Assembly: GCA_964016105.1 (NCBI GenBank)
Contig: CAXHEX010000002.1
Coordinates: 1-64,000, forward strand
DNA: 64,000 nt
Reading direction: 5' to 3'
Source: Ketobacter sp964016105
GTDB taxonomy: Bacteria > Pseudomonadota > Gammaproteobacteria > Pseudomonadales > Ketobacteraceae
In this document: positions 16,404 to 24,350 of the stretch, one piece after another
Layout: the number at the start of each line of letters is the position of its first letter
How positions within the stretch are numbered: the stretch's first letter is position 1
Program-made: the position numbers and the translations under genes
The notes under the pieces: model-generated
Database searches by the model: none
What the model saw: only the letters and a program-made list of their open reading frames with translations
What the model was told of the DNA's origin: nothing

Positions 16404-17717
16404 ATGAGTTCGCCGATCTTACTTGTTGACGACGATCCAATCCAAGGCAAAGTGTTATCCTCGCTTCTATCGAATGATTTTCACGTGTTACACGTAGACA
16501 GTGGCGAAGCTGCTCTAATCGCTTTGAGGCAAGCAAAATTTGAACTAGTGCTAACCGACTATATCATGCCGGAAATGAACGGTATTGATCTGCTAACCAA
16601 GATAAAGGGAATCTCCGATGATATTCCAGTCATCCTCCTGACTTCAGCCAATGACGTGACTCTCGCTTTTAAAGCGCTTAACGCAGGTGCTGATGATTTC
16701 ATATTAAAGGATCCTGAAGGCGAATATTTGGATGTTGTGGTATCAGTAGTTCGTCGTTCTATTGAAAAACAACACCTTAAACAACAATCTGAACAACTCA
16801 AAAATGAATTGGACCAAGCAAAGAGTATTGCCTATTTAACTCTCGATAGCTTAGATCTGGGTGTGTTGGTTTTAAATGATGAATTGGAAATTCAACATTG
16901 TAATGCATTTCTCAAGAAACTCTTTAACCCACAGTCAGATTGTTTAGTGCATGGAGAAAGCGTTTTAATGTTAGCCCTTCTTCTCTCATTGAACGGCCAA
17001 TTAGAATCGAATGAAGATAAAAATGAAATATTGAAATTGCTGGAAGAGGATCTCATTCACAACTACAAGAAGCTCCGTTTGGTGACACAGAGTCAGGCTG
17101 TATACGAATTAACATGTGTAGATCTGGGTTCAGCGGGTTATTCCATTGTTTTTAATGATATTACCGATCACATACGAACAAAGGAGAAAATCGAGTTTAT
17201 CGCTCACCATGATCCACTCACCAAGCTGCCGAATCGGATTCTATTTTCTGATAGGCTTAATCAAGCGATTAGCCGATGTCAACGCAGTAACACCGGCGCG
17301 GCCTTTATGCTGCTTGATTTAGACCATTTTAAAGAAGTCAATGATTCGCTTGGTCACGCAGCTGGAGACTGCCTCCTAATACAGGTCGCGGATAAACTAA
17401 CATCATTGGTACGAAACACAGATACTGTGGCGCGAATCGGCGGCGATGAGTTTGTAATAATTCTTCAAGATATTGATCGTCAACACGTTGAGAAATTAGC
17501 TCGCAAAATGATTAACCAGCTAGGAAAGCCGATTAAACTCGAAAACGGAGAAGCAACCATTGGCATTAGTATTGGGTGTTGTCTGATACCAGACCACGGT
17601 ATCGCTGAAGACGATTTGTTTAAAAAAGCTGATTCGGCCATGTATGTCGTCAAAGAGTCTGGCCGGAATAACGTTAACTTTTTTGATGGGTACGTAAATC
17701 AAGAGCATGAGGATTAA
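16404..17717 (+). CDS. response regulator with PAS-like and GGDEF domains (diguanylate cyclase)
   Basis: 437-aa cytoplasmic signalling protein. The receiver domain covers residues 1-120 with acidic pocket D9-D11, phospho-acceptor D52 (LTDYIMP) and K102 (LKDP). A coiled linker and PAS-like domain follow at about 125-255. The GGDEF domain is at ~262-430 with an intact active site, GGDEF at 346-350. The inhibitory I-site RxxD (RNTD, 337-340) sits five residues before it. It should make cyclic di-GMP from GTP with feedback inhibition, controlled by phosphorylation. The last 11 bp overlap the hybrid histidine kinase gene, its probable partner. Confidence 0.92.
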   Translation: MSSPILLVDDDPIQGKVLSSLLSNDFHVLHVDSGEAALIALRQAKFELVLTDYIMPEMNGIDLLTKIKGISDDIPVILLTSANDVTLAFKALNAGADDFILKDPEGEYLDVVVSVVRRSIEKQHLKQQSEQLKNELDQAKSIAYLTLDSLDLGVLVLNDELEIQHCNAFLKKLFNPQSDCLVHGESVLMLALLLSLNGQLESNEDKNEILKLLEEDLIHNYKKLRLVTQSQAVYELTCVDLGSAGYSIVFNDITDHIRTKEKIEFIAHHDPLTKLPNRILFSDRLNQAISRCQRSNTGAAFMLLDLDHFKEVNDSLGHAAGDCLLIQVADKLTSLVRNTDTVARIGGDEFVIILQDIDRQHVEKLARKMINQLGKPIKLENGEATIGISIGCCLIPDHGIAEDDLFKKADSAMYVVKESGRNNVNFFDGYVNQEHED

Positions 17718-20700
17718 AACAGAACTTACTCTTAAGCTAAGCTTGTTTTTAATCATACCTTTATTAATTACCTCGCTTTGGTTTTATGAGAAAGCTACGG
17801 ATTACGCCATCAAAAATGAAATTGATCGACTAAAGTCAATCAGTCAAATCCAGAATGCACGTCTAAAAACCCTGTTGGTCCACCATAGAGACCGTGTAAA
17901 ATTGATAGCGAGCCGGACAAAGTTACGTACGCTGTTAAGAGATCACCGCATTAACCCAGATGACCATGCAACGCAATTTATGAAACGCATATTGATGGAT
18001 GCTATTACATCAGTAGAAGGTATTGAAGTTGCGTTTCTATACAACGAACAACAAGAGCTCATTATTTCAACTGAAAACAGAGTCAATACCAATAACACTA
18101 GTTACAACGAACATTCGATGCTCGATGATAACCAAAGACCGCTGGTATGGTTTACGGAGAGCGGAATGCATGAAATTCAAATTGTTGAACCACTCTTTCT
18201 GGACTCAAAACTCATAGGCTACATTCTCATTGTATTTGAATCAGAAAGCTTTCTTAGTACTTTTTTACAGCATGAAGGGATGGGTAAAACAGGCGAAACG
18301 ATCCTTGTTCGAAAATCTAGGGATGATGCTACAGTTGCACTACATCCTTGGCGTTTTCATTCACAAACCATTCAAAGACCCATTGATTACGTAGCAAAAT
18401 CAAAACGTCATAATAAAACGGGTCATAGTCAGATAAATGATGCGAATACACCAAAAGTTGTGATTGGTGTTAGGGACTATCGAGATCAAGAAGTGGTAGC
18501 CGTAGTACGACCGATACTGAACACGCAATGGTGGCTCACTGTCAAAATTGATGTTCAAGAAATCGTTGATCCAATAAATGCTCAATTTCAAGAGTTTGTT
18601 TTATCCGTACTGTCAGTCATGTCCATCGGCCTCATTTGGGTCTATCTGTCGGCACGCAAATTTTCAAAACCGATCGAAATATTGACTGACGTGGCTAGCA
18701 AAGCCCGATCTCAATTAACAGTACCCACCGCCAATATTAACGCAGACAACGAAATCGGAGATTTAGCTAATGCTTTTAATGATATGATCAGTCGACTACA
18801 AAGTCATCAGCAAGGGCTTGAACAAGAAGTTAAAAAGCGAACGAAGGAACTTGAACAAGCATTAAAGCTTGCTGAAACTGCAAACCAAGCGAAGAGTGAT
18901 TTCCTAGCAAATATGAGCCATGAAATCAGGACGCCCATGAACGGCATTATCGGGATTTCTAATCTTCTGGCAAAGACGGATTTGGACCCTCATCAGAAAG
19001 AGTATATGGAACTGATAACCTCCTCATCGAAAGGTTTAATGTCAATTTTGAATAGCATTCTAGACTTATCAAAAATCGAAGCAGGTCATTGGGAACTCGA
19101 GAACATAGCCTTTAATATTAGAGAGTTAGTTCCGGATACTCTGAGGCAATTCGCCGCTGCAATACATGAGAAACAAATAGAAATCCACTATTACGCATCA
19201 AGCCTTATCCCACCATGGTTAAGTGGCGATCCAACTACATTAACACACGTTCTTATAAACTTGGTCGGTAATGCCATCAAGTTTTGCAACCCTGATGATG
19301 ATATTACGGTTAGGGTTTCAATTCAGGATCAAAATGATAATACCATCATTCTTCATTTCTCTGTTCATGATACGGGCATTGGAATATCCAAAGAACAACA
19401 AAGCCATATATTCGAAGCATTTAGCCAAGCAGATGGTAGTGTCACCAGAAAATACGGGGGTACGGGTTTAGGGCTTACCATTTCAGCAGAACTCGTAAAG
19501 CTATCGGGTGGAAAGATTTGGGTTGAGAGTGAACTTGGTGATGGCAGCACGTTTCATTTCACCCTGCCTTTTCAATTGATAAGTGATTTTTCAGACGTAG
19601 AACCAAACGCTGAAACAGATGATTTGAAAAACGTGTTAGTGGTTGCAGTTGACGACAATGAAACGAATCAATTATGGTTAAAAGATCTTCTAACCTATTG
19701 GGGAGCTGAACCTCAAGTTGTGGCGTCTGCAGAGGAAGCTAGAGGGTTATTTAGTAAATTTTCAGAGGCTGAGCGAAACGATTTTCTATTGATTGTCGAT
19801 AAACAAATGCCTAATGAAAGTGGATATGATCTGGTCGCATGGTTAAACGAACAGCGATCGATAAATCCCTCGAATATCATCATGCTCTCGTCTTCGATGG
19901 TAGACACTGATCAACAGATTTGTGAAGAACTCGGTATTCAGCATTATCTCACGAAGCCCTGTAGAGAATCGGACTTGCTGGAAGCTCTATTAAATGAAAC
20001 GCAGACACGAAGTCAGAACCAAGAGTGCGATCGCCTAGGGCAGCTAGAAGGGTTTAATGTTTTAGTTGCCGAAGATAATGCAGTTAATCAGCGCTTAATA
20101 CTTGATCTCTTAAACAGTTTGGGGGCCAACGTGAAATTGGTCGACAATGGAGAAGACGCCGTTAAACAAGCATTGAGCGAAAGTTATGATCTTATTTTTA
20201 TGGATATCCAAATGCCTATAATGGATGGATACAAGGCAACAGAGTTAATACGAAAAAATACGCTGTCCAATGGTCAGAAGCCCATAATCGCTCTGACAGC
20301 GCATGCGTTTACTGAAGATAAAGAGATGGCCTTGAAAGTGGGGATGAACGGTTACTTGACCAAACCGATAGATATTGGCCATCTGAGTGCTGAGATAGAG
20401 CGTGTACTGAGCGGAGAAAACGGCCAAAAATCCAGACAAGACATGAAGGGCGATCAATCAAAAGCGATTGAATTTAAATATCTTGATCCTCAAAAGCTAA
20501 AAAAAATCACGCGAAACAACAAGCCGCTAATGATTGAAATTTTAGAGCTCTTTATAGGTGAAGTGCCTAAACTGCTTAAATCTCTGAATGAAGAAAGTTG
20601 TAAGCAAAATAAGGAAGAAACCTCAAAATATTGCCATAAAATCAAGGGCTCAATTGGTAACTTTGCAGTCTTTACTTTATATCAGCAATTTCAGGAACTG

Positions 20701-20811
20701 GAAGTTTACTCAAAATCAGGTCAATGGGTAAAATTTGATAAGTTGTACGCTGATGCAGAATCCAACTTACAAGAGCTCATTGTCGAGTCAAACGTTTTCC
20801 TGAGCCAATAG
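17707..20811 (+). CDS. hybrid sensor histidine kinase (dCache-HAMP-HisKA-HATPase-REC-REC-HPt)
   Basis: 1034-aa membrane kinase. TM1 is at ~10-27, a periplasmic sensor of about 260 residues (dCache-like) follows, TM2 is at ~298-314 and HAMP at ~315-370. HisKA carries phospho-acceptor H405 (ANMSHEIRTP). The HATPase has an N box at N522 and DTGIGI and GTGLGL loops. REC1 has a D698 acceptor (VDKQMP), REC2 has a D833 acceptor (FMDIQMP) and the C-terminal HPt has H977 (CHKIKGS). Phosphate could travel H405 to D833 to H977 and then to D52 of the overlapping GGDEF regulator. In REC1 the LTKP lysine is present, so it may also be active. The sensed ligand is unknown. It starts inside the 3' end of the upstream gene. 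Confidence 0.92.
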   Translation: MRIKTELTLKLSLFLIIPLLITSLWFYEKATDYAIKNEIDRLKSISQIQNARLKTLLVHHRDRVKLIASRTKLRTLLRDHRINPDDHATQFMKRILMDAITSVEGIEVAFLYNEQQELIISTENRVNTNNTSYNEHSMLDDNQRPLVWFTESGMHEIQIVEPLFLDSKLIGYILIVFESESFLSTFLQHEGMGKTGETILVRKSRDDATVALHPWRFHSQTIQRPIDYVAKSKRHNKTGHSQINDANTPKVVIGVRDYRDQEVVAVVRPILNTQWWLTVKIDVQEIVDPINAQFQEFVLSVLSVMSIGLIWVYLSARKFSKPIEILTDVASKARSQLTVPTANINADNEIGDLANAFNDMISRLQSHQQGLEQEVKKRTKELEQALKLAETANQAKSDFLANMSHEIRTPMNGIIGISNLLAKTDLDPHQKEYMELITSSSKGLMSILNSILDLSKIEAGHWELENIAFNIRELVPDTLRQFAAAIHEKQIEIHYYASSLIPPWLSGDPTTLTHVLINLVGNAIKFCNPDDDITVRVSIQDQNDNTIILHFSVHDTGIGISKEQQSHIFEAFSQADGSVTRKYGGTGLGLTISAELVKLSGGKIWVESELGDGSTFHFTLPFQLISDFSDVEPNAETDDLKNVLVVAVDDNETNQLWLKDLLTYWGAEPQVVASAEEARGLFSKFSEAERNDFLLIVDKQMPNESGYDLVAWLNEQRSINPSNIIMLSSSMVDTDQQICEELGIQHYLTKPCRESDLLEALLNETQTRSQNQECDRLGQLEGFNVLVAEDNAVNQRLILDLLNSLGANVKLVDNGEDAVKQALSESYDLIFMDIQMPIMDGYKATELIRKNTLSNGQKPIIALTAHAFTEDKEMALKVGMNGYLTKPIDIGHLSAEIERVLSGENGQKSRQDMKGDQSKAIEFKYLDPQKLKKITRNNKPLMIEILELFIGEVPKLLKSLNEESCKQNKEETSKYCHKIKGSIGNFAVFTLYQQFQELEVYSKSGQWVKFDKLYADAESNLQELIVESNVFLSQ

Positions 20812-20983
20812 GTGTCATGGAGTAAAGGGTTTTATCGGCATATGTTGGGAGTACGAAATCCAAAGACTTCGAGATGCCTTTTCTAACTCGACTGTATGAA
20901 ATGAAATTATTGGCTCAGTGCACATGCTGCCGCTAGGTCTCGGCACCTCGATGGAACAACGGTCTAGGCGCATATCTCAGTAC

Positions 20984-21697
20984 TTAAAGGTGGAACCGAA
21001 TACCAAAGATTGTTTGTGTGTCTTTTGATTCTTTCAGGCTTCTGATGATTCCACCTTCTATAACTATTTTCGGATGGACAAATTGCAATCCCAAGGTAAT
21101 TTGTCGTTGAGGCTTCACCGCATTTACCCATCGCCCATTAAATTCAAGTACAGAATGGAGTTCCCCCTCTATTCCCCATGTCGCCCTTTGCTCTGGACTA
21201 ATTCGATACTGCCAGGAAATATCATAGCGACCACTATCTGGCCTGTCATTTAGACCTGACAAATAAATGGCATCAATATCAATTTCGTGTCGATCCTTAA
21301 ACTGTGTAAAAACAAATCCCGCCTGAGTGGCCCACTCACTATCTTCAGCAATAGGTAAAACGACCCCACCCAACAACCCTAATCGACTTGTGCCTGAAAA
21401 ACGATCTTGCCGCCATAAGGTATAGCGAAGCAATGTTGATATATCACCCAATTCATCTTTCGCTGGAGACGATAGTACAAACGGTATTCTTAACAAAATG
21501 GATTGACGATTATTGACACCATAAGCCGCACTTAGGCTAAACGTATCTGTTACTTTCTCTGTCTCCATATGAAACCCGATAACAACCCCTTCTTTTTCAA
21601 CCGGAAGCGCCACCATCGAGCGTAATCCCATACTATAAGCACTTATAGCTGTCAGTACCCAAAGGAAGAAAATCGTTACAAACAATCTAATCAACAC
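20984..21697 (-). CDS. outer-membrane beta-barrel protein in a mercury-type module
   Basis: 237 aa with an N-terminal signal peptide (FVTIFFLWVLTAISAYS). It is followed by alternating amphipathic strands and ends in an aromatic/Leu residue pattern (IFGIRFHL), typical of outer-membrane barrels. The start overlaps the MerP-like gene by 11 bp, so it was translated with it. I do not recognise a specific family with confidence; it resembles 'transporter' proteins of the phenol-degradation MetA type. Its place behind MerP- and MerT-like genes suggests a role in metal passage or tolerance. The two upstream genes are damaged, so it may now be poorly expressed. Confidence 0.6.
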   Translation of the reverse strand: MLIRLFVTIFFLWVLTAISAYSMGLRSMVALPVEKEGVVIGFHMETEKVTDTFSLSAAYGVNNRQSILLRIPFVLSSPAKDELGDISTLLRYTLWRQDRFSGTSRLGLLGGVVLPIAEDSEWATQAGFVFTQFKDRHEIDIDAIYLSGLNDRPDSGRYDISWQYRISPEQRATWGIEGELHSVLEFNGRWVNAVKPQRQITLGLQFVHPKIVIEGGIIRSLKESKDTQTIFGIRFHL

Positions 21698-21979
21698 GGG
21701 GATCTATTACCACTCTAATCGGTGTAAACCCAGCATCAAAGACCGTCTTTCTTATCGTATCTATACTAGGCAGCTCTTCTTCAGTTATTACACGCACTTT
21801 TTTATTCTCTAGGCTGACCTTCACCTCAGAAACGGAATTCATCTCACCAAACTTACGTTTTAAGCTATCGATACAAAACGCGCACGTCATGCCATAGACT
21901 TCAATTTCAACCGTCCTTGCGCTGGCCGATTGAACAGCCAATGCGGTAGAAATTAATCAAACCAAAATAAACGCCTCAT
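21687..21979 (-). pseudogene. MerP-like periplasmic metal-binding protein, signal peptide out of frame
   Basis: The mature part is an HMA domain with GMTCAFC (metal-binding Cys pair), about 70 residues. The HMA frame has a stop (TGA) shortly upstream and no ATG, only a TTG. In another frame an ATG at 21979 with GAGGG upstream begins MRRLFWF and hits a stop after eight codons. Joining the two frames by one base gives a good signal peptide, MRRLFWFxLISTALAVQSASA. I read this as a single-base frameshift in the leader. If translation starts at the TTG the protein would stay cytoplasmic. Confidence 0.65.
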
Positions 21980-21992
21980 ATTTAGTCCCTCT

Positions 21993-22388
21993 TCAGAAAC
22001 CCAGCAAATGACTTAACGGCAACAAGACAACACTAAAGAAGAATCCGAAGATCCAAATCATAACGCTCAACCAAAATAGCCGCCGATTCCAATCTTTTGC
22101 TTTCTGGCAACTTGCTGCCAATTCGGGGTTAACAGGGCAAGTTTGATTGGGCTGCCAAATCACCCAAGCAAGAAGCATGAGAAAGAGCGCCTATAGGCAA
22201 AGTACCCATAGTTTATGATCTGCCAGCAATACCAATCCGGGAACGTTGTAAATTAAACTTGCTGCTGTAGCGCCAAAGCCTAGAGACACCAATAGAATGG
22301 GCAATGCACAACAGAACAATGTTCCACTCGACAAAAACAGTGTTAGCCATTTTAAATACGGCCTATCCAGCAAATTAACGAGGCCCAC
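21993..22388 (-). pseudogene. MerT-like inner-membrane protein interrupted by an in-frame TAG
   Basis: Two pieces in the same frame, 65 aa and about 65 aa, are separated only by a TAG at 22191-22193. Read through, they form a ~131-aa protein like MerT. TM1 carries a vicinal Cys pair (GTLFCCALPILLVSLGFGA), then comes LVLLADHKLWVL, a second TM, a loop with cysteines (QTCPVN, ASCQKAKDWNRRLFWL) and a third TM. MerT brings Hg(II) across the inner membrane from MerP to MerA. The single nonsense codon with otherwise intact sequence points to recent inactivation or suppression. It overlaps the end of the GDCCVxC gene by 14 bp. Confidence 0.72.
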
Positions 22389-22611
22389 AACGCTCTCCTT
22401 GGTGAAGGCTCATTCTCTCTAATTGAATGGGCGGGCATGGGACTGCACCATAGGAGCAAAAGACGCAGCAATCGCCTCGCTTAGGCTTTAATATAGCGAG
22501 ACAACTGGCGCATTCATAAAACCATTGGCAGGCATCAGTCGGCATTTCGTGAACTTCCGAATATCCACATTCTGGGCAAGTAAGTTCTGAATGAGTGATC
22601 ACATTTGTCAT
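22375..22611 (-). CDS. GDCCVxC-domain protein
   Basis: 78-aa small cysteine-rich protein with two Cys pairs (LTCPECGYSE and YECASC) and the signature GDCCVFCSYG...PCPPIQ near the C-terminus. It belongs to a family annotated elsewhere as 'GDCCVxC domain (seleno)protein', often near mercury genes; the family function is unknown. All positions here are TGC/TGT cysteine codons, so this copy is not a selenoprotein. The start is taken as the ATG at 22611 (MTNVITHSEL); the longer frame runs into the MerR promoter. It is the first gene of the minus-strand module, directly downstream of the 19-bp-spacer promoter. Confidence 0.78.
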   Translation of the reverse strand: MTNVITHSELTCPECGYSEVHEMPTDACQWFYECASCLAILKPKRGDCCVFCSYGAVPCPPIQLERMSLHQGERCGPR

Positions 22612-22642
22612 CGCAACTACCACCGATTCTACTTTTTTTGCT

Positions 22643-22673
22643 AGTATAAAACCTGTAGCTACTATAGGTTCAA
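22643..22673 (-). promoter_or_regulatory. MerR-type promoter with 19-bp spacer
   Basis: On the minus strand, -35 TTGAAC (22668-22673) and -10 TATACT (22643-22648) are 19 bp apart. The spacer holds a dyad, AACCTGTAG / CTATAGGTT (8 of 9 positions symmetric). This overlong spacing is the hallmark of promoters remodelled by metal-sensing MerR proteins. It drives the GDCCVxC module and lies next to the divergent regulator at 22692. Confidence 0.8.
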
Positions 22674-22691
22674 GAGGCAATTCGAATCAAA

Positions 22692-23099
22692 ATGACAGAA
22701 TTCTCTATCGGGCAAATTGCAAAGAAGGCGAAATGCAAAGTAGAAACTGTGCATTACTATGAAAAATCTGGACTTATGCCTGAACCACCGAGAACTGAAG
22801 GGGGGCACAGGATTTATGCGTTATCTCATATCAAGCGACTGAACTTTATTCGCCGGTGTCGTGAGCTAGGTTTCAGCATTGAACAAGTAAAGGAATTACT
22901 CCAACTGATTGATGAGCCAGGCCATCATTGTGGAGAAGTGAAAGCAATCGCTTTGCTCCAGGCAAGGGATATACAGCAAAAAATCGTTGATTTGAAACGT
23001 CTTCAATCAGGTTTAAACGAAATGGTTCGTCAATGCAAAGGGGCTGATTACGCCATTGTTGACTGTCCCATTATCGAAGCACTGTATGTGGAGGAATAA
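22692..23099 (+). CDS. MerR-family metal-responsive regulator
   Basis: 135 aa. The winged helix-turn-helix is at residues 4-70 (FSIGQIAKKAKCKVETVHYYEKSGLM), then the dimerisation helix. The metal-binding cysteines are C80, C115 and C125. The C80-C115 spacing equals MerR of Tn501 (82 and 117), but the last interval is 10 rather than 9, as in ZntR-like proteins, so the metal may be Hg(II) or another soft metal. Divergent from the GDCCVxC/MerT-like/MerP-like genes with their 19-bp-spacer promoter between, it should repress and, with metal, activate that module. The regulator looks intact although two of its targets are damaged. Confidence 0.88.
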   Translation: MTEFSIGQIAKKAKCKVETVHYYEKSGLMPEPPRTEGGHRIYALSHIKRLNFIRRCRELGFSIEQVKELLQLIDEPGHHCGEVKAIALLQARDIQQKIVDLKRLQSGLNEMVRQCKGADYAIVDCPIIEALYVEE

Positions 23100-23406
23100 C
23101 GAAAGCAATCGCAACTAAAGCAACATCTGTGAAGCACAAGTTGCCGAATAAACCTCATAGTCAATGGATTCCGTTTTGATCCATGAAGCCAAGGTTCCAA
23201 ATAGAGTTCCTTCTTGCTGTCTGGGAGGGTCACCAACATGCACATTGGAACTATCTTTTCGTGTTTCAAGGGCATCCTCTCGTCATATTCATCAATCAAC
23301 AAGGTGATCTAAAAATCCTTTGTGCTAAAGTTGTAATTAGATGTGAGGTGTCCAATAAGATTCAAAGTATTGGTTTGGGAAAGCGGAATCATACGACAGG
23401 GAGGGA
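23100..23406. other. 307-bp gap without a supported gene
   Basis: A 76-codon plus-strand frame (23183-23413) exists here but has no known domain and no clear ribosome site. No terminator or promoter could be assigned with confidence. Confidence 0.35.
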
Positions 23407-24099
23407 GTGGTGAAATATCAATATAATTATCATGAATTTTGTGAAATGGGCGCTCCCCATCCCGAGAATCCGCAGACTAGTCTGGGCGAACAAATTGAAA
23501 ATTTCCAATTCTTTGATTTGGAAGGTAACCCGGTTTATTTGACAGATCTTCTAGATCGTCGGCTCGTATTGGAGTTTGGTAGTCTAACTTGCCCCATCTT
23601 CCAAGGGCGGCGCGCTGCTATGAGAGCTCTCTCGGAGCGTTATCCAAATAATCGTTTCATAGTATTTTATGTGCGGGAAGCACATCCAGGAGAAACTACT
23701 CCTCATCATGCCAGCCAGCAAAAGAAGCTCCAGAACGCGTGTTTGTTGAGGCATCGGCATGGTGAGGAGCGAGATGTGTTTGTCGACTTTTTAGATGGTA
23801 AAGTACATCGTCTTTTAGGTGAAATGCCAAATTCGGTTTTTGTAATCGATACCGACCGCGCCCTCAAATTTTACAGTGAGTGGAATGATGTTGTCGCCCT
23901 GGACCACGCGCTGAAAGCTCTGAATTTTGACCTCGATGTTCCTCAGATGAAGCGCTACTTCAGGCCAATAGAATTTTCGGTTTTTCGACAAACCTTGAAA
24001 TTAGCAGGGAAAGGAGCTATGCGCGGATTCTATAGATGTTGGAGATCTGCATTTGACTTACTTATCCTGAAAAACATTAGGGTATTTCTCAGAGAATAA
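23407..24099 (+). CDS. deiodinase-like thioredoxin-fold protein (Cys form)
   Basis: 230 aa. The central segment VLEFGSLTCPIFQGR followed by RFIVFYVREAHPGE is the signature of the iodothyronine-deiodinase-like family (thioredoxin fold). The selenocysteine of the animal enzymes (FGSxTUPPF) is replaced by Cys62. Bacterial members are likely redoxins or dehalogenases of unknown substrate. The start is GTG (23407 or 23410) with GGGAGG just upstream. An N-terminal leader of about 25 residues and a C-terminal ~50-residue basic tail (FRQTLKLAGKGAMRGFYRCWRSA) go beyond the core. It lies alone between the metal module and the Tn3 transposase. Confidence 0.75.
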   Translation: MVKYQYNYHEFCEMGAPHPENPQTSLGEQIENFQFFDLEGNPVYLTDLLDRRLVLEFGSLTCPIFQGRRAAMRALSERYPNNRFIVFYVREAHPGETTPHHASQQKKLQNACLLRHRHGEERDVFVDFLDGKVHRLLGEMPNSVFVIDTDRALKFYSEWNDVVALDHALKALNFDLDVPQMKRYFRPIEFSVFRQTLKLAGKGAMRGFYRCWRSAFDLLILKNIRVFLRE

Positions 24100-24350
24100 A
24101 TGTCGTTCTAAATTAGCTGTGGCTGGCCTTTTACTTGTACAATTGATTGGTCAAACTGGCTGTTTTTGGCCGCTAGATCGTTTTTTAGAGGTGCCATTTC
24201 GAATTCACGATGGTGAAGATCTTGTTTTAATTAAGCTAACTGCTTCTTCTAGAACTACCACTGCAATCGCCAATAGATTGTGACAAGATCATCTCTAAGT
24301 TAATACCCTAGAAATAGAATATTTAATCATTCCGGAAACCCATATCTGTT

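Noticed and set aside
23183..23413. 76-codon plus-strand frame before the deiodinase-like gene
   Set aside because: Overlaps the next start, lacks a ribosome site and any known motif.
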